64,000 nt of DNA from Sceloporus undulatus (Eukaryota > Chordata > Lepidosauria > Squamata > Phrynosomatidae). The stretch is taken from NCBI RefSeq assembly GCF_019175285.1, contig NC_056523.1, forward strand, positions 183,394,780 through 183,458,779. The letters are read 5' to 3'. The notes under the pieces are model-generated. The model had not been told where the DNA came from, searched no databases, and saw nothing but the letters and a program-made list of their open reading frames with translations. Position numbers and translations under genes: made by a program. This document shows, in pieces, positions 22,791 to 34,504 of the stretch (position 1 is its first letter; the number at the start of each line of letters is the position of its first letter).

Positions 22791-23499
22791 AATGGTATAT
22801 AATAACTCTTGTGCAAGCTGTTGTCAAACATGACAGGATAAGGAGAAAACAGGAAGGACTCTTGAGCTACAGTAAGAGATAAGCTATCGCTGGCTGAACC
22901 TGCTCTGATTTTAAGAGCAATGTAATGTGACCCCAGAACAATGGAGTAAGGCAGTTTTGTGCAGTGTGAGTGATCCTTTTATGTTCAGGAGATCAGTTGG
23001 GGTTAATCATTAATAAACAGACTTAGAATCCCAACCTTAAATCAATCATCCTTTCTATATCACCTTGGTGACTGGGAATGATGCAGCCCTCTAGATCTTG
23101 GACAGCAAATCCCATCATTCCTCACCACTGGATGGGACTGCTGAGAGCTGCACTCCAACAGTAACTGGAGTGTCACATAAAAAAGAAGGGGAGACAAAAA
23201 GAAACATGGCAGCACTTTTAAGACTAACTGGTTTTTATTTTAGCATGAGCTTTTTGGATATTAGTCCTCTTCTTCAGATGCAGTACAGAGTGATACTAAA
23301 GCCACACATTTCCCAACCCTGGTACATCAAAATCCTATGGGGCAGGAGAAGGCCATTTTTGTGGGTGTGAGACAGGGACTCATTCTCTCCTCCTGTAAAG
23401 TCCCAGGGGTTTAACTGTTATTTGGTCAGAGCAGAGAAATAACAAAATTTATTATGGGGCCTTAAAAATTAACAGGAAAATGCCTGCCTGTGAGAGTTG
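22791..23499. other. Intergenic DNA with one partial foldback arm
   Basis: At 23190-23300, 'gcacttttaagactaactgg' with 'tcctcttcttcagatgcagt' is a left half of the GTAGCACCTTTGAGAC repeat. Otherwise nothing recognised. Confidence 0.5.
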
Positions 23500-23690
23500 T
23501 ACAGTCAGCTCTCTGTATTCATGAATTCAATCATCTACAGTTTGGCGATTATATATATATACACATAGCATATGCCCAAGCATATATATATACATATCAA
23601 ATAGCAAACCTTGATTTGGTCATTTTATATAAAGGGAATTATTTCTATGCCATTGTATTTAATGGGAGTTGAACATCCAATGATTTTGGA
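23500..23690. mobile_element. Tigger/pogo-like MITE with internal AT repeat
   Basis: It starts TACAGTCAGCTCTCTGTATT and contains 'atttggtcattttatataaa' and 'tgtatttaatgggagttgaa', the hallmark body of the MITE family ending CAGT(G/C)GGCCCT. An (AT)n patch lies at about 23547-23600. The block B copy lacks about 140 bases of it. Confidence 0.65.
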
Positions 23691-24129
23691 ATAGTGTGGA
23701 ATGCTGGGTGTTGCAGTCCAGCAACATCTTGAGAGCAGCATGATTCCCACTGCTGCAGTGGGACATTACACTGAAAGTTGTTTTCACTAATAAATCTGTC
23801 ATGCTATTGAGCAGTTTATATAAATAGTGACCATTCATATAAAAAGTCATGTTGTCAATAGTGTTAACAAGGAGGTTGTGTGATCCAGTGTTACTGCGTA
23901 TTGCTATTCCTACTGTGGGAGTGTGCATTCTTGTTCAGGCCTCCTGCAACTGAAACAGGACACTTGTGATGCTCTTCAGCCTGGGATGGTGCTTACACCA
24001 TGCGCACAATCTGCCAGCTTCCTCCTCCCCTCAACCTGAGCATTTCATAGCTACACATGAAACTGGTATAATCTAGGTTGATAACAATGCTATAACTTAC
24101 AATTGGAATGAAATCAAACTCTTTGTACC

Positions 24130-24215
24130 ATCATCACTGCCTTGAGTCCCTATATTGGGAGAAAGTTGGGATATAAGAAAATCATCATCATATAAAATCA
24201 TCATCATCACGCCTT
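24130..24215 (+). mobile_element. L2-type LINE 3' tail fragment
   Basis: 'gtccctatattgggagaaag' and 'ttgggatataagaaaatcat' followed by (ATC)n resembles the terminal piece of squamate L2 elements. No coding part. Confidence 0.5.
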
Positions 24216-24587
24216 CATATTTGTTTCTCACAAAGTTCTATGCAAGATATACCAAAACCAACAATTTACCTCTCTTTTTTGCCACCAAAAGGTTAAAATT
24301 TGCCAATCAGTCCTAAAGTTGCATGGAAACAGTGTAAATATAAAACCTGAGCATAATATAGTCATAAGAAATGTCGGCCTCCAAGGTGTGCGTTTAGGAG
24401 ATATACAACATAGTTGATGGACTAAAGCTTCAGCTGTACTGTTTTTTGTTTTGGTACCATTACATAGCACACAGGGAGCCATGCGACCCATCATGCAGAC
24501 TAAAGCTGGGTGGGTTTTCATCTGGGTTAGCAGCAAATGCCTGGATTGCTGCTTTGAGGGCCAAGATGGGGGCAAAGGTGCATTGTA
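24216..24587. other. 3' flank of H3, nothing recognised
   Basis: No gene seen. Minus-strand frames at 24228-24669 are unremarkable. Confidence 0.4.
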
Positions 24588-24690
24588 AATCATAGAAGAG
24601 TAGAGCTGGAAGAGACCACAAGGGCCATCCGGTCCAACCCCATTCTGCCGTGCAGGAACTCTCCATCAAGGCACAGCATTCCAGTTAAAG
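24588..24690 (-). mobile_element. CR1 LINE 3' terminal fragment
   Basis: The plus strand reads 'aatcatagaagagtagagct', 'agaccacaagggccatccgg' and 'ccgtgcaggaactctccatc', the reverse of a CR1 3' end. It ends about 30 bases beyond the H3 downstream element. Confidence 0.85.
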
Positions 24691-24713
24691 AAAGCAAGAA
24701 TAGCCATAATAGC

Positions 24714-24758
24714 AGCAGCAGCTCTCTTTCGGGGGAGTGAGTGGCCCTTAAAAGAGCC
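24714..24758 (-). terminator. H3 3' stem-loop and HDE
   Basis: On the minus strand, GGCTCTTTTAAGGGCC (24743-24758) forms a six-pair stem with one U-G pair and a UUUA loop. The purine-rich GAAAGAGAGCTG (24719-24730) follows as the U7 element. The stem is a variant of the perfect form in H2A and H2B but keeps the invariant positions. Block B repeats the same variant, so it is real and not an error. Confidence 0.9.
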
Positions 24759-24786
24759 TTTGGGTTCTGTTGGGATTTCCTTGTTC

Positions 24787-25400
<614 letters not shown>

Positions 25401-25483
25401 CAAGGCAGCCAGGCGCTCCCTCGCCCCCCGCCCCTCCTGAAATAATGGTCTTCAGGGGGAGCTCCTCAGGGGCGGAGGAGAAG

Positions 25484-25516
25484 CCCATCCATCCATCCAT
25501 CCATCCATCCATCCAA
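25484..25516 (+). repeat. (CCAT)n microsatellite
   Basis: About seven tandem CCAT units follow 'agaagcc'. Block B shows a shorter, interrupted version at about 41148-41190. Confidence 0.9.
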
Positions 25517-25583
25517 TCTATCCCCCCCCCCTTCTTTGCTCCTACTTCGCAGGATTGTCCTGAAACTTTAAAGGAGACCACCA

Positions 25584-25755
25584 GCTCAGCCCTGGAAACC
25601 CCCGGGTGACCTTGGGCGAGTCACTCTCTCTCAGCCTCAGGGGAAGGCCATGGCGAACCTCTTCTGAGACAAATCTGGCCACGAAAACGGCGTGAGAGGG
25701 TCGCCTTAGGCTCGCCTTGTGTCGGAACGACTTGAAGGCACACAACAACAACCAC
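25584..25755 (+). mobile_element. tRNA-derived SINE, 5'-truncated, CpG-rich
   Basis: It begins within the body ('cagctcagccctggaaaccc') and runs through 'tgaccttgggcgagtcac' to 'cttgaaggcacacaacaaca'. It retains many CG dinucleotides ('gtcggaacgactt'), suggesting a recent insertion or low methylation near histone promoters. Confidence 0.88.
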
Positions 25756-25917
25756 CACCCCCGGCCTCTCAGCCTGGCAGGGGATGGGAACTCGCCAAGC
25801 CCTCGCTTTCCTTGCCAAGCAACCTGGAGCCCTGGGCGGGTTTGTGCAGCGAAGTAATTGCCGACGGGGAAAACAACAGCAACAACTGGCCCCAGCTGAG
25901 CCAGTCTTGGAGTTCAA
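25756..25917. other. Unassigned spacer between two SINEs
   Basis: GC-rich unique-looking sequence without a gene. Confidence 0.4.
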
Positions 25918-26142
25918 TTAACAGGCAGCGTGGCCTAGGGGTTTGAGGGCTCTGGAGACCAGGGTTCAAAGCCCTGCTCATCCATGAAGCCCCTTGGGCA
26001 AGTCACACTCTCTCAGCCTCAGGGGACGGCAAGGGCAAACCTCTGAACAAAGCAGGCCAAGAAAACTCCAGGATAGGGTCTCCTTAGGGTCGCCATAAAT
26101 CAGAAACGACTTGGAGGCACACAACAACAACGACAACAACAA
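25918..26142 (+). mobile_element. tRNA-derived SINE, full length
   Basis: Head 'aggcagcgtggcctaggggt', box B-like 'agggttcaaagccctgc', body 'ggcaagtcacactctctcag', end 'cttggaggcacacaacaaca'. Confidence 0.9.
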
Positions 26143-26295
26143 AGATGCTCCACAGAAAAGTCTTGCCCCTCAGCATAGCATTTCATTCTGCAAAGGCATC
26201 TCGATACTGACTGAGCACAAGACGTCGAAGCATCTGAGAAAGTAGACCAGAGCATACAGAGTTAAGTCTCTCAAAACAAGACTACTGTACCAGCT

Positions 26296-26512
26296 CCCTC
26301 GTTGTCGTTGTTGTGTGCCTTCAAGTCGTTTCCAATTGATGGCAGCGGCCCCTTGTCACGTTTCTTTACCAGAGGCTTGCCATTGGCCTCCTCTGAGGCC
26401 GAGAGAGTGTGACTTGCCCAGGGTCACCCAGTGCCTTTCATGGCTAAACCAGGAATTGAACCCTGGTTTCTAGAGCCCTGGACTAACCCTCAAACCACTA
26501 GCCAGGCTGGCT
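26296..26512 (-). mobile_element. tRNA-derived SINE, full length, inverted
   Basis: The plus strand starts 'cgttgttgtgtgccttcaag' and proceeds through 'ttgcccagggtcacccag' and 'attgaaccctggtttctaga' to 'caaaccactagccaggctgg'. It is the reverse orientation of its neighbour at 25918-26142, giving an inverted SINE pair about 150 bases apart. Confidence 0.9.
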
Positions 26513-26559
26513 TTGAGGCTCTTTAAAGGTCCTTGTGATCCTCAACACTTTCTTTGCAG

Positions 26560-26628
26560 GGCCAGCTTGTCTAGTGGTTTGGTTGGGCCAGGGCTCCAGA
26601 AACCAGGGTTAAATCCCTGCCTTACCAT
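26560..26628 (+). mobile_element. tRNA-derived SINE head fragment
   Basis: 'ccagcttgtctagtggtttg' and 'aaaccagggttaaatccctg' match the head (box A to box B) only. Confidence 0.7.
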
Positions 26629-26695
26629 CTTTAAGGATCTTTAAGGTTGACAACTGTAGCTCGGCTTAGGTTTTCGAGGCAAAGGATCCGATGTC

Positions 26696-26836
26696 CAGCT
26701 GCATCCACGCTGCAGAAGTAAACCGGTTTGACACCACATTAAGGGTGTCATTAAGTTGCTCCATTCCCAGATTCCAGAGCATGGAGCCATGCCCATTAAA
26801 GTGGTGTCAAACTGGTTTACTTTGCAGTATAGAGGC
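26696..26836. mobile_element. Short palindromic MITE (internally deleted)
   Basis: 'ctgcatccacgctgcagaag' with 'accggtttgacaccacatta' is mirrored by 'aaagtggtgtcaaactggtt' and 'tttgcagtatagaggcag'. The palindromic ends of the 9552-9770 family remain and the centre is shortened. Confidence 0.75.
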
Positions 26837-26999
26837 AGCAAGTTTAGATCGCCCAATCGGAAATAGGGCTCGAGACTCGAAGAAGGAAGAGGAAGCCTCC
26901 CTTCTTGCTCTTGCCGAGGAAGAGGCGGATTGGAGGCGGAGGAGACCGACTCCGCAGCCCGGCGCTACGCAAGGTTGGCCATTCAGCCTCCATACCACG

Positions 27000-27165
27000 G
27001 GTTCCTTATCCATATTTAATTATCAATGGCTGAACATAAATTTCAAAAGCAAACTTCGGATTTGCCATTTTATCTAAGGACGTCACATCCTCTTACATGC
27101 CACTGTATAATGGGACTAGAGCATCCACGGATTTGGTATCCACGGGGGGAGGTGCGTGCTGGGCC
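27000..27165. mobile_element. Tigger/pogo-like MITE, decayed
   Basis: 'cggatttgccattttatcta', 'ccactgtataatgggactag' and 'atttggtatccacgggggga' correspond to the 3' part of the MITEs at 34752 and 35080. Confidence 0.65.
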
Positions 27166-27292
27166 CAAACAAGGAATACTGAAGGTACACTACAATCGTT
27201 CTGTGGATTTGGATGCCTGCTACACGGGCAACAACGGGGCACTACTCCTGGATGCTCTTTGGAACTGGTCACCTTCCTTTGCCTAAGAGATC

Positions 27293-27333
27293 CAGCTCTT
27301 TCAAGTGAAATCGTGGGTGGCCTGAAAAGAGCC
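27293..27333 (-). terminator. Stem-loop and HDE of the second H2A
   Basis: The plus strand reads GGCCTGAAAAGAGCC (27319-27333), a histone stem-loop one base short. Block B has the full GGCTCTGAAAAGAGCC at the same place, so the shortfall is probably a consensus error. The HDE AAAGAGCTG lies on the minus strand at 27293-27301. Confidence 0.85.
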
Positions 27334-27393
27334 TTGGGTTGAAAAGTTTGGGAGCAACTTTTTTTTAATCTCTCAGCCAAAAGTATCTTTTTA

Positions 27394-28135
<742 letters not shown>

Positions 28136-28249
28136 CCAGAGAAATTATTTTCTATTGCTTTATTTGGCTTCCTATTTTGTATTTATGCACAGGCTTTGCT
28201 TCTGATTTACAATGTCTGGCCCAGCAAAGTCTGCTCTGGCTCCCAAGAA

Positions 28250-28345
28250 TACAGTGCGTCCTTTGTATCTGTTGGGGTTTGTTATCTGCTGGGTACCAAA
28301 ATCTGTGGATGTTCAAGTCCCATTAAATTCAGTGTCCTAGTAAAG
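28250..28345. mobile_element. Tigger/pogo-like MITE fragment
   Basis: 'gtgcgtcctttgtatctgtt' then 'taccaaaatctgtggatgtt' and 'caagtcccattaaattcag' match the 5' half of the 34752 element. Confidence 0.65.
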
Positions 28346-28449
28346 TGATAACTAGTTAACTGCCAATGAGTGGATTAAGTCATGGCAACTCTGTGGGTGA
28401 GACATCTCCAAGACCCCCTGTCCTCCACTACTTTGCTTTTGTTGTTGTT

Positions 28450-29475
28450 AACCAGTTTCTAATTGGTTGACTGGCCGAACCCAAAGGGTGCTCAACAATG
28501 GCTCCTTTTCATCCTGGAGAGAAGTGACCAGTGGGGTCCCACAGGGCTGTGTCCTGGGCCCAGTGCTATTCAACATCTTTATCAATGACTTGGATGACAG
28601 AATTGGGAGCATACTTATCAAATTAGGAGGAGTAGCTAATACCCCAGAGGATAGGATCAAAATTCAAAAGACCTGAATAGTCTTGAAAGCTGGGCCAAAG
28701 CTAACAAAATGAAATTCAACACAGAGAAATGTAAGGTACTGCACTTAGTGCGGAAAAATAAAATGCATAGATATAGGAAGGGGGACACCTGGCTGAATGA
28801 AACTATGTGTGAAAGGGATCTGGGAGTCCAAGTAGACCATAAGTTGAACATGAGTCAACAGTGCAATGCGGCAGCTAACAAGGCCAATGCAATTTTAGGC
28901 TGCATCAATTAAAGTATAGCGTCTAGATCAAGAGAAGTAATAGTGCCACTGTATTCCGCTTTGGTCAGGCCCCACCTGGAATATTGTGTCCAGTTCTGGG
29001 CAAAACAACTTAAAAAGGACATTGAGAAACTGGAGGAGGGCAACTAAAATAGTGAAAGGTCTGGAAACCATGCCCTACGAGGAACATCTTAGGGAGCTGG
29101 GGATGTTTAGCTTGGAGAAAAGAAGGTTAAGAAGTGACATGATAGCCCTGTTTAAATACTTGAAGGGATGTCATGTTGAGGAGGGAGCAAGCTTGTTTTC
29201 TGCTGCTCCAGATACTAGGACCCGGAGCAATGGATGCAAACTGCAGGAAAAGAGATTCCACCTCAACATTAGGAGGACCTTCCTGAGAGTAAGGGCTGTT
29301 CAACGGTGGAACACACTCCTTCCTCGGAGTGTAGTGGAGTCTCCGTCCTTGGAGGTCTTTTAGCAGAGTCTGGATGGCCATCTGTTGGGGATGCTTCCTT
29401 TGAGAGTTCCTGCATGACAGAATGGGGTTGGACTGGATGGCCCTTGTGGTCTCTTCTAACTCTATGATTCTAAAC
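28450..29475 (+). mobile_element. CR1 LINE, 3' kilobase
   Basis: Frames carry the CR1 reverse transcriptase piece [20 protein letters not shown]. This is followed by FNTEKCKVLHLV, the tail phrases GLETMPYEEHLRELGMFSLE and RRLRSDMIALFKYLKG, and the classic 3' end 'ggccctt..ggtctcttctaa' plus 'ctatgattct'. It is 5'-truncated. The stretch that should carry the YADD motif is missing, and the frame changes several times, so it is dead. It lies between the second H2A and H4. Its duplicate is at 44105-45095. Confidence 0.93.
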
Positions 29476-29645
29476 ACACCAAGTGACCTTGGGCAAGTCA
29501 CACTCTCTCAGCCTCAGAGGATGGTAATGACAATCCCCTCTGAAGAAACCAAGAAAATACTTTGATAATTTCACCTTAGGATCTCCATAAGTAAAAAAGG
29601 AATTGACGGCACACAGACATATATAACAACACACGCACACACACA
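29476..29645 (+). mobile_element. tRNA-derived SINE, 5'-truncated
   Basis: 'agtgaccttgggcaagtcac', 'tcaccttaggatctccataa' and 'gaattgacggcacacagac', then an ACAC-rich tail (about 29620-29650). It directly abuts the CR1 end. Confidence 0.8.
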
Positions 29646-29679
29646 CATATGTTACTGTAGCAAACAGAACGTGGATGAG

Positions 29680-29770
29680 AGACCACCAAGAAATACCAGG
29701 TGCTGTAGGTTATATATTTCAGAGGAAGGAACTGGCTAAACCACCTCTGACTATGCCTTCCACATAAAAT
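29680..29770 (+). mobile_element. 5S-derived SINE fragment
   Basis: 'agaccaccaagaaataccag' and 'gtgctgtaggttatatattt' are the plus-sense 5S-derived head, followed by 'cagaggaaggaactggctaa'. Confidence 0.7.
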
Positions 29771-30129
29771 GGAATCAGGGCCTTCCTTCAGTTTCAAGCC
29801 TCAGTTACAGCAGATTCATTTAACCAATGGCATTGAATGGGATTTTAGTACTTTTTGATTTATCTTTCAACAATTGACTCAATGGAGCTGTTTGAATTGG
29901 GAGTACAAGCTGGGATTGGGCGCAGGCATATATATTAACACTGTGTTTCAAAGAAACATACACACACACACACTCTGCTCCATTTGTACTCAAAAACACT
30001 GCTGGATCTACTCTTGCTGCTCAAGGTAGCTTCCAAAGGTTACAGATGTTCACATCACTAAAAGAAATGCAAAAGCTAAAATATCATAGAATCAATGACA
30101 ATTTAAAATAATGCCACTCAAAAATGGAC
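29771..30129. other. Intergenic DNA, nothing recognised
   Basis: Short (AC)n near 29961-29975; no gene. Confidence 0.4.
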
Positions 30130-30330
30130 AATGCGTGTGTTTATGTGCATGCATATGCTTTCAGGTTGCCCGTTCACTTATGGCTACCCTATGAGTTTCA
30201 TAGGGCTTTCTTAGGTAAGGAATACCTAGAGGTGGTTTCCCCAGTTCCTTCCTCTGAAATACAGCCTGCAGCACCTGACACTCTTTGGTGGCCTCCCATC
30301 CAAATACTAACCAAAGTTGCCCTGCTTAGT
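30130..30330 (-). mobile_element. 5S-rRNA-derived SINE
   Basis: The plus strand reads 'atgagtttcatagggctttc', 'ttcctctgaaatacagcctg', 'ggtggcctcccatccaaata' and 'ctaaccaaagttgccctgct'. It has the 5S-related 'cagcctgcagcacctg' and 'tcccatccaaatactaacca' in reverse orientation. Confidence 0.85.
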
Positions 30331-31135
30331 TTAATGCACTTACTAAAAGCCTTTTCCCCATGAGTGATTTCCAAAGATACATTGAAACAAAAAAAGACTT
30401 TTGCTGCCTATTTATACTTATACATGTTATAAGCATACTTGAATGTGACACAGATCCCCTTGAGAACTGGCCGACCCCCACTAGTTCCTGAATTTTACTA
30501 AGACTACTAAAATTAATAGAGTTGGCAGATTATTAATCCTTTTATACAAGGTAGAATTAGACTGTGTTTTCTCTAATATAAAATTAAGAACAGTTTGAAG
30601 GAATTAGTACCAAGCACTGCTAGAGATGGAAATTAAGATAATATATAAAGATGGAATTGAATAAGGAAAGATGTGAATGTAAATTTAGTAGATGTTTAAT
30701 ATTCGGTTTTGATTGCATTTTCGCTTTTTTAAGAAATGTTTTTAAAATGTTTAATAAAAATAATTTTTAAAAATAATCTTATTAGTGTTCAAGTTTAATT
30801 TAAATAGTTTGATTAAGATGCTAGAAGGAGAATTTTAGTTATGATAAAGATCCGAAAGCATTCCAGGAAGTCAATCATATCTTTTTTTGTCTGTTGTTGT
30901 CGTCAAATGTTAGTTAATTGTATTGTCTTTGTTTTATGGTTGTATGTCCTTTTTTAAAAAATATTTAATAAATTTTATTTTAAAAATAGAAACATAATTT
31001 TATTGTTGAATTAATGAAGTAGGAAGGAAGATCCCATGTTCTCTTTCAAAATTATTGGGTGGCAATCCTAGGAACCATTCATTATTGCTGTAGTGCTATA
31101 TATAAATAAAGCATAATAATAATAATAATAATAAT
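30331..31135. other. AT-rich intergenic DNA with (AAT)n
   Basis: No gene. Poly-A/T patches lie at 30720-30780 and 30950-30995, and an AAT run at about 31109-31134. Confidence 0.45.
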
Positions 31136-31350
31136 TGTGCACCTTCAGGTTGTTTTGAGATTTATGGCAATCTTAAGGTGAAACTCTCACAAGATTTTCT
31201 CAGCAAGATTTATCGGGAGGAGGTTTGCTATGGTCTTCTTCTCAGACTCAAAGTGTGGGTTGCCCCAGGTGGGTTTCCATGGACAGGGCAGGATTAGAAC
31301 TCTGGTCCCTGGAGTCCTGGACCTGTGAAGAAACCTCTGCACCTCATTAG
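31136..31350 (-). mobile_element. tRNA-derived SINE, inverted
   Basis: The plus strand reads 'gtgcaccttcaggttgtttt', 'caagattttctcagcaagat' and 'gcaggattagaactctggtc'. It is an old, diverged copy. Confidence 0.75.
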
Positions 31351-31779
31351 TTCTCTCCTAGGCCTGTTTTTAATGCAATCAGAATTGAGACAGAGCAGGC
31401 ACCTTGAAAAGTCAGTAGTTTCCTTTTCCTATGAATGTCACAAAGTACTGTAATTCTGTTTGCTATTTTGTACCAAGAGGGAGGAATCAGAATGAGAAGA
31501 GAGGAAAAAGAGTCCCGATGGGCAAGTTTGTATCAGTTTCCCCACTCCCTGCATCTGAGGAAGGATGCTCAAGTCTGCAAAAACTCATGTTATCACCTTC
31601 TTTTTCTTGGTCTCAAAGGTGCTACAAGATCCCCCTATATTGAGAGAAAGGCAGGATATAAGGAAGTAAAATAATAATAACAATCCCTTTGCATACTGAT
31701 CATACTAATTTTTCCAGACTAATGTGGCTCTGCATTCTTTACTCTTGTTGCATTTTTGGACAAAGAGTAGGCTTCCTTT
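31351..31779. other. Intergenic DNA with repeat fragments
   Basis: At 31550-31630, 'ctgcatctgaggaaggatgc' and 'tctcaaaggtgctacaagat' is a right half of the GTAGCACCTTTGAGAC family. At 31635-31685, 'gagagaaaggcaggatataa' with AATAATAA is an L2-like tail. Confidence 0.55.
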
Positions 31780-32040
31780 TATTGGGCTTGTTGTTGTTGC
31801 TGCTGTTGCTGTGTGCCTTCGAGTCGTTTCTGACCCCAAGGCGACCCTCTCCCAGGTTTTTTTCATGGCAAGTTTCTTCTGAGGAGGTTTGCCATGACCA
31901 TCCCCAAGGCTGAGAGAGTGTGACTTCTTGCCCAAGATCACCCCATGGGTTTCAGGAGGACTGTTTGCTGAGCAGGGGATCCAAAGAACCCTGCTCTCCA
32001 GAGTTATACTCCAATGCTCAAACCACTAGGCAACGTTGCC
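31780..32040 (-). mobile_element. tRNA-derived SINE, inverted
   Basis: The plus strand begins 'gttgttgttgctgctgttgc' and 'gtgtgccttcgagtcgtttc', passes 'ggaggtttgccatgaccatc', and ends 'gctcaaaccactaggcaac'. Confidence 0.88.
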
Positions 32041-32329
32041 TTTTAGCCTTGCAAAAATGAATTCCAACAAGAAGGCACCAACACAACACCAACACACACA
32101 CCCCTGCGGTGTGTACAGTGTGAGGAGTTTAATATCCAAACACAGGAGAGGCAACAGAAAATGAAATTTACAGAGCTTTATAAATAAACAACAACAACAA
32201 CAACAATAATATAAATAAACCATCATCCTCATGACCGCCACCAGCATCCTGATCTTGATCATCATCACCATCTCTATTTTTACGCTGACTTGGAAACAAA
32301 GGAAAGGCGCCAAGTTTTCAGCTTCAAGA
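32041..32329. other. Spacer upstream of H4 with (AAC)n and (CAT)n
   Basis: Short AAC run near 32190-32207 and ATC-rich stretch near 32220-32280. No gene. Confidence 0.45.
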
Positions 32330-32846
<517 letters not shown>

Positions 32847-32896
32847 GCGCCCAGCCCCAAGAAAGACCCCCCTGGTCACCACCAACAACACCCAAA

Positions 32897-32937
32897 GGCC
32901 CTTTTCAGGGCCACCCACTGGCTCACTCAAAAGGCTG
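32897..32937 (+). terminator. H4 3' stem-loop and possible HDE
   Basis: GGCCCTTTTCAGGGCC (32897-32912) is a perfect histone stem-loop. AAAAGGCTG (32929-32937) is a plausible but weaker U7 element. Confidence 0.93.
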
Positions 32938-32974
32938 AACTTGCATTTCGTTTGTTATTATTTGGCAAGATTTG

Positions 32975-33090
32975 ATTCAGGGGAGGTTTAGCCTTTGCCT
33001 TCACCTGAGGAGGCTGAGAGAGTGTGGCTTGCCCAAGGTGAGTTCCCATGGCTGAGTTAGGGATTCGAACCCAGGTCTCCCGAGTCATAG
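32975..33090 (-). mobile_element. tRNA-derived SINE fragment, inverted
   Basis: The plus strand reads 'ggaggtttagcctttgcctt', 'gagagagtgtggcttgccca' and 'gattcgaacccaggtctccc'. The well-kept box B (GGTTCGAATC on minus) could be mistaken for a tRNA gene, but no tRNA fold surrounds it. Confidence 0.8.
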
Positions 33091-33305
33091 GCCCAAAACA
33101 CACTGAAGAAATAATCCGCTTTGAGACTGCTTCAACTGCCCTTGCTCAGTGCTATCCTGGGAACTGTAGTGGCACCAGAGATCTCTCAGACAGAGAAGGC
33201 TCAATGTCTCACAAAAGCTACACTTCCCAGAATTCCCTAGCATTGAGCCAGGGCAGTTAAAGCCGTCTGAAATTGGAGTGTTCCTGCAGTGCGTTTTCGA
33301 CCATT
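33090..33305. mobile_element. Palindromic MITE
   Basis: 'cccaaaacacactgaagaaa' and 'taatccgctttgagactgct' are mirrored by 'cgtctgaaattggagtgttc' and 'ctgcagtgcgttttcga'. The core is 'cttcccagaattccctagca'. Same family as 18366 and 22168. Confidence 0.8.
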
Positions 33306-33367
33306 GTCCCGACACTGGAAGCTACTACGCCACACTGGCTCTCTCACTACATTTCCACTCCCTCCCC

Positions 33368-33510
33368 AGCTTTGGCTGCATCCGCACGGCAGAAATAATC
33401 CAGTTTGGCACCACCTCAACGGCTATGGCTCCAGGCTATTGAATTCTGGGAACTGTAGTTTGTTGTGGGGCCAGACCCCTCAGAGAGAGGTGAAAGGTCT
33501 CACAAAACGA
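33368..33510. mobile_element. Left part of a palindromic MITE
   Basis: 'tttggctgcatccgcacggc', 'aataatccagtttggcacca' and 'attctgggaactgtagtttg' without a matching right arm. Confidence 0.65.
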
Positions 33511-34283
33511 CGATTTGCTTTCATCTGCCCATAGCCTGCTAGCATTTTAGCTTCTGGCTTTCAATACATTGGAGGGATTAAGCAGCCTTGATTTCAATGG
33601 GATTGAATTGTTTGCCCCGAAATTTGGAATAGAAAATGTCGAGGATCATCTGTGCAGGAAGGAACCATGTCTCTTCTGCTGCCAGCAGCCTTTGTCAAGT
33701 CCTTTGTTTGCTCATTGTTGACGTCACGGCGCCTATAGCCAATGAGAGTCAGCTGTGTGCGAGGCGCAAAGGGCCCTGGGACCAGTAGTTTGGAGGAGGA
33801 GATGGCTGGTCTTCTGTCTCCCAAGATGTTACCTTACAAAAACAGGAAGGCGGGTCCTTCTGCAGCTATCACTGGCTGCCAAGTTCTTCTATTAAATGCA
33901 TTTTATTATTCAGGGTGAAGACTGCTAACTACCTTCGCTGTAAAGAAGACTGCATTGCCCAGCTCTGTTTTCTGTTTGGGTGGTTGCTGCAGCTTTTTAG
34001 TCATTTCTCACTGTGTTAAAATTGGATTTATATTCCCTTTCTCCCAAAGGTACTTTTGACATGTTCTTGGGTTCAGTGTCAGAGTCATAGGCCCCAACAG
34101 ATTTCCTTTCTCCCAAAGGCACTTCCCAAGAGGTTCCACCTCTCTTATTTACTCTTATTTAGACATCAGATTTCCACCCACTTATTCCCAGTTGCAGTAT
34201 TTCTTGGGCTAAAAAAGCAATCTTGTAGCACTTCTTGGAGATGTCGTGGGAGAAAGAAGTTTGTAGCGTAAGGTTTCATAGAC
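33511..34283. other. Intergenic DNA, nothing recognised
   Basis: No gene found. A promoter-like patch with CCAAT ('atagccaatgagagtcagc', about 33735-33755) and TGACGTCA-like 'ttgacgtcacgg' (about 33717-33728) resembles a CRE, but no transcript unit is visible. Block B lacks about 100 bases here, between two 'agcagcctt' repeats. Confidence 0.45.
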
Positions 34284-34286
34284 ACA

Positions 34287-34504
34287 GGGCCTAAACAGAC
34301 AGGCCAAAATAAAGCTGCTTCGGGTTTAAATGACGCATGTGCATTTTAAGAGTCCAAAAGTCGCACCAAAACCACACTCCAGTCCCAAGGACTGGAGCAC
34401 AGCTTTGGCGAAGCTTCTGGCCTCTTAAGATGCGTGTGTCATTGAAACAGCATGCCTCCAGAGTGACCCAAAGCAGCTTTATTTTGCCCTATCTGTTTGG
34501 GCCC
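34287..34504. mobile_element. Palindromic MITE (AAATAAAGCTGCTTCG family), complete
   Basis: The ends are GGGCCTAAACAGACAGGCC and, inverted, CTATCTGTTTGGGCCC. Next inside come 'aaaataaagctgcttcgg' and 'caaagcagctttatttt'. The centre is 'gtcccaaggactgga'. ACA flanks both sides (34284-34286 and 34505-34507), a possible 3-base target duplication. Confidence 0.85.

Noticed and set aside
33055-33085. Perfect-looking pol III box B, possible tRNA gene
   Set aside because: It sits in an inverted SINE fragment; the neighbouring sequence matches SINE body and cannot form a tRNA cloverleaf.
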